NCBI GenBank assembly: GCA_001464475.1
Contig: LNDX01000001.1
Span: forward strand, 744,001-808,000
DNA: 64,000 bases
Source of the DNA: Flavobacteriaceae bacterium Ga0077528
Lineage (GTDB): Bacteria; Bacteroidota; Bacteroidia; Flavobacteriales; Flavobacteriaceae
Direction: 5' to 3'
Shown: one piece after another, positions 9,157 through 19,700 of the stretch
Layout: every line of letters starts with the position of its first letter
How positions within the stretch are numbered: position 1 is the stretch's first letter
Translations under genes and position numbers: made by a program
Notes under the pieces: generated by a model
Database searches by the model: none
What the model was told of the DNA's origin: nothing
The model's input: only the letters and a program-made list of their open reading frames with translations

Positions 9157-9981
9157 TTATATTTTAAATGTAATAACCGGTCTTGTAGCGTGATTAACTA
9201 AGTCTTCACTAATGCTTCCATTAAAGAAATGTGAAAGACCTTTTCTTCCATGTGTACTCATTCCTATTAAGTCAGCATTTATACTATTTGAAAAGTTCAA
9301 TATTCCTTTTTCAACATTAGTTTCATTGTACACGTGTGTCTCAACTTTTTGAACATTGAAGTTAGAAAGGAATCTTTTCATTGTTTCTTCAGATGTAGAA
9401 GTTGATTTAAAATTGTTTGGTGTATTAACCATAACTAAATGTAATGTTGAATCAAATTTGTTTGCAAAATCAACTACTTTTTCAAATGGTTTTTTTACTT
9501 CGTCACTAAAGTCTGATGCAAAAACAAAATTATTTACAGTAAAATCGTTTTCTTCTTTTTTAATAATTAATACTGGAACTTCAGAGTTACGGACTACTTT
9601 TTCGGCATTAGAACCAATAAACATTTCTTTGTAGCCACTTGCACCATGCGAACCCATTACAATTAAATCTACATTGTTTAGTTGACTAATTTTTAAGATA
9701 CCATCAAAAGCCAATTCAAATTGCACAATTTCAGAAACTTTTAAACCATCAAGATAATCTTCATCCATAAGGTCTTCTAATTTTTTTATAGCGGCATTTT
9801 TGAAAAACATGATTTCTGGAATAGCTGCACCAGATCCGATAGCGTCACTTGCTTGATTTGGAAATTCTAACATGTGTAATAAAATAATTTCGCCATTATT
9901 TTTTTTAGCAATTTGTGCAGCAACTTTTAAAGCATATTCAGCATTTTGAGAAAAGTCTGTAGGGATTAGGATTTTTTTCAT
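9157..9981 (-). CDS. Tandem-domain universal stress protein
   Basis: The start at 9981 (MKKILIPTDFS) is the normal beginning of a UspA domain. In-frame sequence upstream to 10023 is not conserved in character. The protein has about 274 residues and contains two UspA units. The first has P-T-D-F-S near residue 6 and the ATP-loop-like G-S-H-G-A-S-G-Y near 130. The second starts at F-A-S-D-F-S and ends with G-M-S-T-H-G-R-K-G-L-S-H-F. Tandem cytosolic Usp proteins bind ATP in stress and energy limitation. The gene is monocistronic and converges on the tRNA terminator. Confidence 0.9.
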   Translation of the reverse strand: MKKILIPTDFSQNAEYALKVAAQIAKKNNGEIILLHMLEFPNQASDAIGSGAAIPEIMFFKNAAIKKLEDLMDEDYLDGLKVSEIVQFELAFDGILKISQLNNVDLIVMGSHGASGYKEMFIGSNAEKVVRNSEVPVLIIKKEENDFTVNNFVFASDFSDEVKKPFEKVVDFANKFDSTLHLVMVNTPNNFKSTSTSEETMKRFLSNFNVQKVETHVYNETNVEKGILNFSNSINADLIGMSTHGRKGLSHFFNGSISEDLVNHATRPVITFKI

Positions 9982-10064
9982 GATAGTTTGTAAATTATTG
10001 GTTTTATTCAAATTAAATTTCAAAGGTTAAAGGTAAGAATTTTTTTTAAGATTTCTAAATGATA

Positions 10065-10094
10065 TTTGTCATATAAAAAAAAAGACTATATTTG
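10065..10094 (+). promoter_or_regulatory. Promoter of the rimP-nusA-infB operon
   Basis: TTTG at 10065-10068, an 18-base spacer and TATATTTG at 10087-10094 match the Bacteroidota promoter consensus. The rimP start codon lies 65 bases downstream of the -7 element, leaving a leader that contains a strong hairpin. Confidence 0.7.
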
Positions 10095-10125
10095 CAGCAT
10101 TATTTATTAGTACAAACTAAATAAT

Positions 10126-10151
10126 GAGGGAAGCACTGCTTCCCTCTTTTT
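10126..10151 (+). promoter_or_regulatory. Terminator-like hairpin in the rimP leader (possible attenuator)
   Basis: GAGGGAAGC and GCTTCCCTC form a perfect nine-base-pair, GC-rich stem with a three-base loop, followed directly by five T bases. It sits between the predicted promoter and the rimP ATG (10160), eight bases before the ATG. It has the form of an intrinsic terminator but lies upstream of an essential operon, so it may attenuate expression or occlude ribosome entry. Confidence 0.55.
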
Positions 10152-10159
10152 ATAAGAAT

Positions 10160-10627
10160 ATGACATTTAGAGAACAAGTTGCAAAACTTTTAGAAGAAGG
10201 TTTGTCTGAAAAACCAGAAATCTTTTTGATAGACTTATCAATTTCAGATAATTACAAAATTATTGTAACTTTGGATGGTGATAAGGGTGTTAATCTTCAA
10301 GATTGTATAGATGTAAGTAGAATTATTGAAAATAATCTAGATAGAGAAGAGCATGATTTTGAGCTTGAAGTAGCGTCTGTTGGTGTTGGTTCGCCATTAA
10401 AATTAAAAAGACAATACATAAAGAACATAGGAAGGAATTTAAAGGTTAAAACCGGAAAAGAAACTATAGAGGCAGAATTGATTGATGCAGATGAGCAAAA
10501 AATAGTTTTATCTTGGATGACAAGAGAACCAAAAAAAATAGGAAAAGGGAAGGAAACAGTTCAAAAAAAATTAGAATTACCTTACTCAGAAATAATAGAA
10601 GCAGTTGTTACAATAAATTTTAATTAA
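10160..10627 (+). CDS. rimP: Ribosome maturation factor RimP
   Basis: The start at 10160 ([11 protein letters not shown]) fits the family. An in-frame ATG at 10124 is unlikely, because it would translate through the leader hairpin. The 155-residue product has the RimP N-domain, including the [10 protein letters not shown] segment, [12 protein letters not shown] and a C-terminal SH3-like part. RimP binds the 30S subunit and assists its maturation. It is the first gene of the conserved rimP-nusA-infB order, eight bases ahead of nusA. Confidence 0.92.
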   Translation: MTFREQVAKLLEEGLSEKPEIFLIDLSISDNYKIIVTLDGDKGVNLQDCIDVSRIIENNLDREEHDFELEVASVGVGSPLKLKRQYIKNIGRNLKVKTGKETIEAELIDADEQKIVLSWMTREPKKIGKGKETVQKKLELPYSEIIEAVVTINFN

Positions 10628-10635
10628 ATAGAATA

Positions 10636-11877
10636 ATGGAAAATATTGCATTAATCGAATCATTCTCAGAGTTTAAAGATGATAAACTTATTGATCGAGT
10701 AACGCTTATGGCGATTTTGGAAGATGTTTTTAGAAATGCTTTAAAAAAGAAGTATGGTTCTGATGACAATTTTGATATTATCATAAATCCTGATAAAGGA
10801 GATATGGAAATCTGGAGAAGAAGAATTGTTGTTGCCGATGATGATTTAGATTTAGAAAATGAAGAAATTACACTTACAGAAGCAAGAAGAATTGAACCTG
10901 ATTTTGAAATTGGAGAAGAAGTTTCTGAAGAAGTTAAATTAATAGATTTAGGAAGAAGAGCTATTTTAGCTTTGCGCCAAAATTTAATTTCAAAAATTCA
11001 CGAACACGATAATACTAACTTGTACAAACAATTTAAAGATATTATTGGTGAAATTTATACAGCAGAAGTACACCATGTTCGTCCAAGAGTTGTAATTTTG
11101 GTTGATGATGAAGGAAACGAAATTGTATTACCAAAAGAAAAACAAATTCCATCTGATTTTTTCCGTAAAGGAGATAATGTTAAAGGAATTATTGAAAGCG
11201 TTGAATTAAAAGGAAATAAACCTCAAATTATCATGTCTAGAACTTCTGAGAAGTTTTTAGAAAAATTATTTGAACAAGAAATTCCAGAAGTTTTCGATGG
11301 TTTAATTATGATTAAAAAAGTCGTAAGAATTCCTGGTGAAAAAGCAAAAGTAGCTGTTGATTCTTATGATGATAGAATTGATCCTGTTGGAGCTTGCGTT
11401 GGTATGAAAGGGTCTCGTATTCATGGTATCGTTCGCGAATTAGGTAACGAAAATATTGACGTAATAAATTATACAACTAATGCTTCTCTGTTAATTACAA
11501 GAGCATTAAGTCCTGCAAAAGTTTCTTCTGTGAAAATTGATGAAGAAACAAAACATGCTGAAGTGTTTTTGAAATTAGAAGAAGTTTCTAAAGCAATTGG
11601 TCGTGGAGGACAAAACATTAAATTAGCAGGTCAATTATCTGGATACGAATTAGACGTTATCAGAGAAGGAAGCACAGCAGAAGATGATGATGTTGAATTA
11701 ACAGAATTCTCAGACGAAATTGACGGTTGGATTATTGATGAATTTGCAAAAATTGGGTTGGATACTGCAAAAAGTATTTTAAAACAAGATGTTGCCGATT
11801 TAGCTAGAAGAACTGATTTAGAAGAAGAAACAATACAAGAAGTAATGCGCATATTGAAAGAAGAGTTTGAAGACTAA
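10636..11877 (+). CDS. nusA: Transcription termination/antitermination factor NusA
   Basis: At 413 residues this is the short Bacteroidota form. Domains run in order: an N-terminal RNA-polymerase-binding domain (about 1-125), an S1 domain (about 130-200, with A-E-V-H-H-V-R-P-R) and two KH domains (about 205-345). The KH region contains D-P-V-G-A-C-V-G-M-K-G-S-R-I and A-I-G-R-G-G-Q-N-I-K-L-A. A short acidic helical tail follows. It lacks the long tandem C-terminal acidic repeats of the E. coli protein. NusA modulates pausing, intrinsic termination and antitermination. It is co-transcribed with rimP and infB. Confidence 0.95.
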   Translation: MENIALIESFSEFKDDKLIDRVTLMAILEDVFRNALKKKYGSDDNFDIIINPDKGDMEIWRRRIVVADDDLDLENEEITLTEARRIEPDFEIGEEVSEEVKLIDLGRRAILALRQNLISKIHEHDNTNLYKQFKDIIGEIYTAEVHHVRPRVVILVDDEGNEIVLPKEKQIPSDFFRKGDNVKGIIESVELKGNKPQIIMSRTSEKFLEKLFEQEIPEVFDGLIMIKKVVRIPGEKAKVAVDSYDDRIDPVGACVGMKGSRIHGIVRELGNENIDVINYTTNASLLITRALSPAKVSSVKIDEETKHAEVFLKLEEVSKAIGRGGQNIKLAGQLSGYELDVIREGSTAEDDDVELTEFSDEIDGWIIDEFAKIGLDTAKSILKQDVADLARRTDLEEETIQEVMRILKEEFED

Positions 11878-11917
11878 TTTTTCACCCCAATAAAAAAAAG
11901 AATTTATAAAAGATTTT

Positions 11918-14713
11918 ATGTCTGAAGAAAGAAATATTAGAATAAACAAAGTTTTAAGGGAATTAAACATTTCATTAGAAAGAGCTGTCGATTATCTTAA
12001 GGATAAAGGAATTGCTATTGATGCAAACCCAAATGCTAAGATTTCCGATAAAGAATTTGATATTCTACAAAATCAATTTGCCGGCGACAAAGGCAACAAA
12101 GAAGCGTCCAAAGGTGTTAGCGAAGAAATTAAGAAAGAAAAAGAAGCCCTTCGTCTTGAAAGAGAAAAAGAGATAGAAGACAAAAGAAAACAAGAAGAAG
12201 AGCGTCAACGTCTTGAAGTTATTAAAGCTAAAGCTGTCGTTTCTGGGCCAAAACAAGTGGGTAAAATTGATTTAGAACCTAAACAGGTTCCTGCAAATAA
12301 ACCTGAAAGTGTAAAATCAGAAGCAAAAGTTGAGGAAAAATCAGCTCCTTTAAAAGAGAAACCTGTTCAATCTAAAGAAAAACCTACATTAGCTGAAGAA
12401 AAACCAAGTCAAAAAGAGGTTGTTGTTGAAGCAAAAGTTGAAGAAGTAAAAGTTGATAAATTAGCTGATAATCTTCCAGTTGAAGATGAAACACACACAA
12501 CTCAATATCAAAACCTTTCTGGACCAACATTAACAGGTCAAAAAATTGATTTATCTCAATTTAATAAACCTAAAAAGACCACTCCACCTAAAATCAACAG
12601 TGCTAATAAGGTTGATCCAAACAAAAATAAGAGAAAAAGAATTCCACCAAAACCAGGTGAAGTTCGTCCTGGGAATGCTGGAGGTAATGCTGCTGGAGGT
12701 CAAAATAAACCAGGTGGTGCAGGTGGTAATAAATTTGTTGCTAACAAACCAGGTGGTGGAGGTTTCCAAAAAGGAAATAGACCAGCTATAGTTCAAAAAG
12801 TTGAGCCTACAGAAGAGGAAGTTAAAAACCAAATCAAAGAAACTCTTGAAAGACTTCAAGGGAAAGGTTCAAAATCTAAAGCTGCAAAATATAGAAGAGA
12901 TAAAAGAGATACCCACCGTCAACGTTCAGATGATGAGCAAAGAGCATTAGACGAAGGAAGCAAAACTATCAAAGTTACAGAATTTGTTACTGTTGGTGAA
13001 GTTGCTACTATGATGGATGTGCCTATTACTAAAGTTATCGGTACTTGTATGTCTCTAGGAATTATGGTTACAATGAATCAGCGTTTAGATGCTGAAACAT
13101 TAACTATTGTTGCTGATGAGTTTGGTTATGAAGTTGAATTTATTACAACTGATCTTGAGGAAGCAATAGAAATTGTTGAGGATAGAGAAGAAGATTTAGT
13201 AACAAGAGCACCTATAGTTACTGTAATGGGTCACGTTGACCACGGTAAAACCTCTTTGTTAGATAATATCCGTAAAGAAAATGTAATCGCTGGAGAATCT
13301 GGTGGAATTACACAACATATTGGAGCTTATGCTGTACAATTAGATAACGGACAAAAAATAACATTCCTTGATACACCTGGTCACGAAGCGTTTACCGCTA
13401 TGCGTGCTCGTGGAGCTCAAGTAACCGATATTGCAATTATCGTAATCGCTGCCGATGATGACATCATGCCACAAACTAAAGAGGCAATCAGTCACGCACA
13501 AGCAGCTGGTGTTCCAATGATATTTGCCATAAATAAAGTAGATAAACCACATGCTAATCCTGAAAAAATCAAGGAAAAATTAGCAGCAATGAATTTACTT
13601 GTTGAAGATTGGGGTGGAAAATATCAATCGCATGACATTTCTGCCAAAATGGGAATGGGAGTAAAAGAGCTTTTAGAAAAAGTATTGTTAGAAGCCGAAA
13701 TATTAGATTTAAAAGCGAATCCTAATAAACCTGCTGTTGGTACTGTTGTGGAAGCTCAATTAGATAAAGGTAGAGGATATGTTTCTACTATTTTAGTGCA
13801 ATCAGGAACTTTAAGAGTTGGTGATTATGTATTGGCTGGTAAAAATCATGGTAAGGTTAAGGCAATGTATGATGAAAGAGGAAATAGCGTAAAAGAAGCT
13901 GGTCCTTCAACTCCAATGTCTATTTTAGGTTTGGATGGTGCGCCAACTGCTGGAGATAAATTCAATGTTTTTGAAGACGAAAGAGAAGCTAAACAAATTG
14001 CTGTTAAACGTACACAATTAATGCGTGAACAATCTGTTAGAACGCAACGTCATATTACACTTGCAGAAATTGGTCGTCGTATTGCGCTTGGACAATTTAA
14101 AGAATTGAACATTATCCTTAAAGGAGACGTTGATGGATCTGTTGAAGCATTATCAAATTCATTCTCTAAATTATCTACAGAAGAAATTCAAATCAATATT
14201 ATTCATAAAGGTGTTGGAGCAATTACTGAAACTGACGTTATGTTGGCTTCAGCTTCTGATGCTATCATTATTGGATTTAATGTTCGTCCTGCTGGAAATG
14301 CACGTCAACTTGCAGATAAAGAAGAAATCGACATCAGAAATTACTCAATTATCTATGATGCAATTGATGACTTGAAAGATGCAATGGAAGGAATGTTGTC
14401 TCCAGAAATGAAAGAAGAAATTACCGGAACTGCTGAAATCCGTGAAACATTCAAAATCTCTAAGGTTGGTACAATTGCTGGATGTATGGTTACAGATGGT
14501 AAAATCTTTAGAAATTCTAAAATACGAATTATTCGTGAGGGTGTTGTAATATTTACAGGAGAACTTACAGCTTTAAAACGTTTTAAAGACGATGTTAAAG
14601 AAGTTTCTAAAGGATACGATTGCGGTATTCAAATTAAAAACTACAACGAAATAGAACAACTAGATATAATAGAAGCGTTCCAAGAAGTAGAGGTTAAGAA
14701 AAAACTTAAATAG
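11918..14713 (+). CDS. infB: Translation initiation factor IF-2
   Basis: This 931-residue protein has an N-terminal IF2_N domain and then a long charged, K/E-rich coiled region and a Gly/Asn/Pro-rich segment (about 60-300) that is probably disordered. A second IF2_N follows (about 345-400). The GTPase domain begins near residue 430 with the P-loop G-H-V-D-H-G-K-T-S, the G2 region [13 protein letters not shown] and N-K-V-D. Two beta-barrel domains and domain 3 complete it. It delivers initiator fMet-tRNA to the 30S subunit. It is the last gene of its operon and is followed by a strong terminator. Confidence 0.96.
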   Translation: MSEERNIRINKVLRELNISLERAVDYLKDKGIAIDANPNAKISDKEFDILQNQFAGDKGNKEASKGVSEEIKKEKEALRLEREKEIEDKRKQEEERQRLEVIKAKAVVSGPKQVGKIDLEPKQVPANKPESVKSEAKVEEKSAPLKEKPVQSKEKPTLAEEKPSQKEVVVEAKVEEVKVDKLADNLPVEDETHTTQYQNLSGPTLTGQKIDLSQFNKPKKTTPPKINSANKVDPNKNKRKRIPPKPGEVRPGNAGGNAAGGQNKPGGAGGNKFVANKPGGGGFQKGNRPAIVQKVEPTEEEVKNQIKETLERLQGKGSKSKAAKYRRDKRDTHRQRSDDEQRALDEGSKTIKVTEFVTVGEVATMMDVPITKVIGTCMSLGIMVTMNQRLDAETLTIVADEFGYEVEFITTDLEEAIEIVEDREEDLVTRAPIVTVMGHVDHGKTSLLDNIRKENVIAGESGGITQHIGAYAVQLDNGQKITFLDTPGHEAFTAMRARGAQVTDIAIIVIAADDDIMPQTKEAISHAQAAGVPMIFAINKVDKPHANPEKIKEKLAAMNLLVEDWGGKYQSHDISAKMGMGVKELLEKVLLEAEILDLKANPNKPAVGTVVEAQLDKGRGYVSTILVQSGTLRVGDYVLAGKNHGKVKAMYDERGNSVKEAGPSTPMSILGLDGAPTAGDKFNVFEDEREAKQIAVKRTQLMREQSVRTQRHITLAEIGRRIALGQFKELNIILKGDVDGSVEALSNSFSKLSTEEIQINIIHKGVGAITETDVMLASASDAIIIGFNVRPAGNARQLADKEEIDIRNYSIIYDAIDDLKDAMEGMLSPEMKEEITGTAEIRETFKISKVGTIAGCMVTDGKIFRNSKIRIIREGVVIFTGELTALKRFKDDVKEVSKGYDCGIQIKNYNEIEQLDIIEAFQEVEVKKKLK

Positions 14714-14730
14714 TTATAATTTTATAAACA

Positions 14731-14758
14731 AAAAATCCCGAGCAATCGGGATTTTTTG
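14731..14758. terminator. Bidirectional terminator between infB and the SPOR gene
   Basis: AAAAATCCCGA pairs with TCGGGATTTTT around a short loop, with A and T runs on both sides. It can serve infB on the plus strand and the converging SPOR gene on the minus strand. Confidence 0.88.
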
Positions 14759-14759
14759 T

Positions 14760-15152
14760 TTACTGTTTTGAAGGCTTGATTAGAATTGCGGAAGGGTATT
14801 TTTTCTTTAATAAATTTAAGTTTCTTTCAGCTTCAATTCTTGTTTTAAAATTGCCTACCCATACTTTATATAAAGGTGTGCTAAATATAATCGTCGCATC
14901 ATAGTTTTTGTTCTCTTTTTTAAATTGTATTAGAGTTTTTTTAGAGGCATCGCTTGTACCGTTAAATATTTGTATTTTATATCTGTTATTTATTGTTATT
15001 GAAGAGTTTATCTTTCTTTTTTCGTTTAATAATTGTTCAAATTTTGGGTCTTGATTCACATTAGTATTCTGTGCTTTTATGGTGTTAAAATTGAAAAATA
15101 AAAAAATAAATAGTAAGTGTTTTAAAGTTCTTTTTTCTTTTAGATATTTCAT
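14760..15152 (-). CDS. Secreted SPOR-domain protein
   Basis: This 130-residue protein has a hydrophobic signal peptide (residues about 12-27, ending I-K-A-Q) and a short linker. A C-terminal SPOR domain (about 53-130) contains Y-K-I-Q-I-F-N-G, V-W-V-G-N-F and R-I-E-A-E-R-N-L. SPOR domains bind denuded septal peptidoglycan, so this is probably a periplasmic wall- or division-associated protein. It stands alone, and a minus-strand TACATTTG (15171-15178) lies 18 bases upstream of the ATG. Confidence 0.82.
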   Translation of the reverse strand: MKYLKEKRTLKHLLFIFLFFNFNTIKAQNTNVNQDPKFEQLLNEKRKINSSITINNRYKIQIFNGTSDASKKTLIQFKKENKNYDATIIFSTPLYKVWVGNFKTRIEAERNLNLLKKKYPSAILIKPSKQ

Positions 15153-15170
15153 AATGATTTGATTTTAATG

Positions 15171-15178
15171 CAAATGTA
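15171..15178 (-). promoter_or_regulatory. Putative -7 element (TACATTTG) of the SPOR gene
   Basis: The minus strand reads TACATTTG, a match to TAnnTTTG, 18 bases before the ATG. The -33 region is not a clear match. Confidence 0.45.
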
Positions 15179-15253
15179 ATTGAAAAAACATAAGTCGAAA
15201 TAAAAATATTATTTAGAATTAATATAAATTGATAATTAAGATATATTTAAGGT

Positions 15254-15283
15254 TTTGAGAATAGTTGATAAATCGTATTTTTG
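15254..15283 (+). promoter_or_regulatory. Promoter of the act-cox operon
   Basis: TTTG at 15254-15257 and TATTTTTG at 15276-15283 are separated by 18 bases, close to the consensus. They lie 85 bases before actA, and no other good promoter is seen between here and actA. Confidence 0.65.
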
Positions 15284-15368
15284 CTCAAGTTTTAAAAAAA
15301 GTGTATTGGTAATTTGTTTAATCATAAGAAAAAACCGTACCAAAATTTAGTCGATAATCATTTATAAT

Positions 15369-16712
15369 ATGAAAAAAGTGGGTAACCATAGTTCGATTTC
15401 TAGAATTTATTCATTTGGATTAGCTTTAATGCTAACCATCTCTTTGTCCTCATTTGCTCAAGAACCTGCTGCTCCTGCTGCAACAGCTACACCAGCTGCT
15501 GCTCCTGCTGCAGCTGCTCCTGCCGCAACTGCTGGAGGAGATGCGGTAAAGGGAAAAGAATTATTTAATGCAAATTGTGCGGCATGTCATAATTTAGACA
15601 GAAAAATGACTGGACCAGCACTTAGAGGTGTAGCTGCAAAATATGATATGCCTTGGTTGTACAAATGGATAAATAATAGTTCAGCATTAATCAAATCTGG
15701 TGATGCTAAAGCTGTAAAAATTTATGAAGAGTACAACAAGTCTGTAATGACTGCGTTTCCTCAATTGTCAACTACTGATATTGATAATATCATAGCCTAC
15801 ACATCTGAGCCAAAAGCTGAACCAGTAGTAAGTGCTGCTCCTCCGGGAACAAGTACTTCGGTTAACGAAGGTATTTCTAATAATGTTATACTTGGTGCCT
15901 TAGCATTGGTGATGTTAATGTTGGTAGTGATGTTATTTTTAGTTAACAATGTTCTAACTAAAATTGCAAAATCAAATGGAATTGAAGCTTCAGCAAAACA
16001 ACCAACAATGCCTATTTGGAAAGCGTTTGCTAAAAATCAGTTTTTAGTTCTTGTTTCTGCAATATTTTTATTGTTGGCTAGTGGTTATTTTGTATATGGT
16101 TTCTTAATGCAAGTTGGTGTTGACCAAGATTACGCACCGGTTCAGCCAATTCATTATTCTCACAGAATTCACGCAGGTAGTAATGGTATCGATTGCAAAT
16201 ACTGTCACTCTTCTGCTAGAGTAAGTAAACATGCAGGAATTCCATCATTAAATGTTTGTATGAATTGTCATAAAAATATTGCTGAAGTTTCTGATACTAC
16301 TGCTACTGAAGAGTACTCAAAAGCTTTCTATGATAAAGAAATTCAAAAATTATATAAAGCCGTAGGTTGGGATCAAAGTACTCAAAAATATACTGGTAAA
16401 ACTGAGCCAGTGAAATGGGTGAGAATTCATAATTTACCTGATTTTGCATATTTCAACCACTCTCAACACGTAACTGTTGCGGGTATTGAATGTCAAAAAT
16501 GTCATGGTGAAGTTCAAACTTACGAAATACAAAAACAATTTGCTCCTTTAACTATGGGATGGTGTATTGATTGTCACCGTAAAACTGATGTTAAAATGGA
16601 AGGAAATGCTTATTACGATAAAATTCATAAAGAACTTTCTAAAAAATATGGTGTAGACAAATTGACTGCAGCACAAATGGGAGGTTTAGAATGTGGTAAG
16701 TGTCACTATTAA
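15369..16712 (+). CDS. actA: Alternative complex III subunit ActA, with fused N-terminal monoheme cytochrome c
   Basis: The 447-residue product starts with a signal sequence and an Ala/Pro-rich tether (residues about 32-56). A class I cytochrome c domain follows with C-A-A-C-H at 70-74, then two transmembrane helices (about 173-194 and 224-246). The C-terminal multiheme domain has five further CxxCH sites: C-K-Y-C-H, C-M-N-C-H, C-Q-K-C-H, C-I-D-C-H and C-G-K-C-H. That is six heme sites in one polypeptide, where the family core has five. ActA passes electrons from the quinol-oxidising complex toward the oxidase, and the tethered domain may act as the mobile carrier. It is the first gene of an eight-gene operon. 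Confidence 0.92.
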   Translation: MKKVGNHSSISRIYSFGLALMLTISLSSFAQEPAAPAATATPAAAPAAAAPAATAGGDAVKGKELFNANCAACHNLDRKMTGPALRGVAAKYDMPWLYKWINNSSALIKSGDAKAVKIYEEYNKSVMTAFPQLSTTDIDNIIAYTSEPKAEPVVSAAPPGTSTSVNEGISNNVILGALALVMLMLVVMLFLVNNVLTKIAKSNGIEASAKQPTMPIWKAFAKNQFLVLVSAIFLLLASGYFVYGFLMQVGVDQDYAPVQPIHYSHRIHAGSNGIDCKYCHSSARVSKHAGIPSLNVCMNCHKNIAEVSDTTATEEYSKAFYDKEIQKLYKAVGWDQSTQKYTGKTEPVKWVRIHNLPDFAYFNHSQHVTVAGIECQKCHGEVQTYEIQKQFAPLTMGWCIDCHRKTDVKMEGNAYYDKIHKELSKKYGVDKLTAAQMGGLECGKCHY

Positions 16713-16744
16713 TCAAATTATTAAGAAGCTAATATTTATATACG

Positions 16745-19700
16745 ATGTCATCTAACAAAAAATACTGGAAAAGTGTTGAGGAACTAAACGAAAATAGTTC
16801 TATTGTTGAGACGCTTAGAAATAATGAGTTTGTAGAACAAATCCCAACGGATGAATTCTTATCAAACGAATCATTATCATCTTCATCAACTACTCGTCGT
16901 GATTTCTTAAAGTACGTTGGTTTTACAACTGCAGCTGCTTCGTTAGCTGCATGTGAAGGACCAGTTCATAAATCAATTCCATACGTGGTTCAACCAGATA
17001 CAATCATTCCTGGTGTTGCTGATTTTTATGCAACATCTATGTTTGATGGTTTTGATTTTGCAAATCTTTTAGTAAAGACAAGAGAAGGTCGTCCAATTAA
17101 AATTGAGAATAATACAATTGAAGGAGCTAAGTTTGCAGCTAATGCAAGAGTTCACGCTTCAGTATTATCTTTATATGATAGTATGCGTCTTACTTCTCCA
17201 AAAGTTGATTCTAAGTCAGCAACATGGAATGAAGTTGATGCAAAAGTTAAAGCTAGTTTAGCTGATGCAAAAGCATCTGGTAAGCAAGTTGTTTTATTGA
17301 CAAATACTTTAGCGAGTCCTTCTACAGAAAAATTAATTTCAGACTTTATCTCAAAAAATCCTACTGCTAAACATGTAGTTTATGATGCTGTTTCTGAATC
17401 GGCTGCTTTAGATGCTTTCGAATCTGTTTATGGAGAAAGAGCTTTAGTAGATTATGATTTTTCAAAAGCAAATATAATTGTTTCTATTGATGCTGATTTC
17501 TTAGGTGATTGGCAAGGTGGAGGTTTTGATAAAGGTTATGCTCAAGGAAGAATTCCTCAAGCAGGAAAAATGTCAAAGCATTTTCAATTTGAAGCAAACA
17601 TGACATTGTCAGGAGCTGCTGCTGATAAAAGAGTTCCAATGACTATTGCTAATCAAAAATTAGCCTTAGTAAAAATATATAATATTATAACTGGTGCTTC
17701 TGTTTCAACAGGAAAAATTGAAAATGAAGCGGAAGTTGTAAAAGCTGCTAGTCAATTAAAATCTGCAGGAAGCAAAGGTCTTTTGGTTTCTGGTATTCAA
17801 GATAAAAATGCTCAGTTATTAGTTATTGCTATCAATCAAGTTTTAAAAAGCGAAGCTTTATTAACTGCTGGTGCAAGATTAATCAGAAAAGGATCTAACG
17901 AAAAAGTTGCTCAATTAATTTCAGATATGAATGCAGGTTTGGTTCATACACTTATCATGAGTGGTGTTAATCCTGTTTACACATTAGCAAATAGCAAATC
18001 TTTTGTTAGTGGTTTGAAAAAAGTTAAAACATCTGTTGCTTTTTCTCTTAAAGAAGACGAAACTGCAGAGCTTACTACAATTGCAGCTGCAACACCACAT
18101 TATTTAGAATCTTGGAACGATTTAATGTTGACAAAAGGGACATATTCTTTAGTTCAGCCAACTATTCGTCCATTATTCAATACAAAACAATTCCAAGAAT
18201 CATTAATGTCTTGGAATGGAGTAGCTGGAAATTACTACGATTATATAAAAGCAAATTCTGCAAGTTATATTTCAGGTTCATCTTGGAATAAAGTACTTCA
18301 TGATGGTGTTTTTGTTTCAGGAGTTAGCACTTTAGCTGGTGGTACTGCTGATTATAACGGAGCTGCATCAGCTTTATCTCAATCTAAACCTGCACAAGGT
18401 TTTGAGTTAGTATTATATACTAAAGTTGGTTTAGGTGATGGTCAACAAGCAAATAACCCATGGTTACAAGAATTTCCAGATCCTATAACAAGAGTCTCTT
18501 GGGATAATTATGTTACTGTTTCTCAATTTGATGCTAATAAATTAAAATTAGAAAACAAAATTGTTGCTAATGGAGGTCTTAACGGAAGTTATGCTACTCT
18601 AACTGTTAATGGAGTAAAATTAGAAAATGTACCTGTAATTGTTCAACCAGGACAAGCTAAAGGGACATTAGGTTTAGCTCTTGGATATGGTAAAAAAGCA
18701 GCATTGAAAGAAGAAATGCAAGTAGGTGTTAATGCTTACGCTTTATATAATAATTTCAACAACGTTCAATCTGCAAATATTACTAAAGGTGATGGAGAGC
18801 ATGAGTTTGCTTGTGTTCAATCACAAAAAACTTTAATGGGTAGAGGAGATATTGTTAGAGAAACTACACTTGAAATTTTCAATACGGCCAAAGATAGCAG
18901 AGAATGGAATCCAGTTCCTATGGTATCTTTAGATCATAAAGAAGTAGAAGCAACAAAAGTTGATTTATGGGAATCATTTGATCGTTCAACCGGTCACCAT
19001 TTCAATTTATCAATTGACTTGAATGCTTGTACAGGATGTGGTGCTTGTGTTATAGCTTGTCATGCTGAAAATAACGTACCAGTTGTTGGTAAGTCTGAGG
19101 TAAGAAGAAGTCGCGATATGCATTGGTTGCGTATTGATAGATACTATTCTTCTGAAGACACTTTTGTTGGTGACAACAAGAAAAAAGAAGAATTTGACGG
19201 ATTGTTTGGTGATAAAGGTTCATTAGGTGGATTTGGTCAAATGGAAAGTCCTGCGGATAATCCTCAAGTGGCATTCCAACCAGTTATGTGTCAGCATTGT
19301 AATCACGCTCCTTGTGAAACTGTTTGTCCAGTAGCTGCAACTTCTCACGGTCGTCAAGGTCAAAATCAAATGGCTTACAATAGATGTGTTGGTACTCGTT
19401 ACTGTGCTAACAACTGTCCATATAAAGTACGTCGTTTCAACTGGTTCTTATACAACAATAACAGCGAATTTGATTTCCATATGAATGATGATTTAGGTCG
19501 TATGGTTGTTAATCCAGATGTAAATGTTCGTTCTCGTGGAGTAATGGAAAAATGTTCTATGTGTATTCAAATGACACAAAAAACTATTCTTGATGCGAAA
19601 CGTGAAGGAAGAGAAATAAAAGATGGTGAATTCCAAACTGCTTGTTCAAATGCATGTTCTTCAGGAGCAATGATATTTGGAGATGTAAATGATAAAGAAT

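Noticed and set aside
10124..10160. Upstream in-frame ATG for RimP at 10124
   Set aside because: The extension would be translated through the leader hairpin and does not resemble RimP N-termini.
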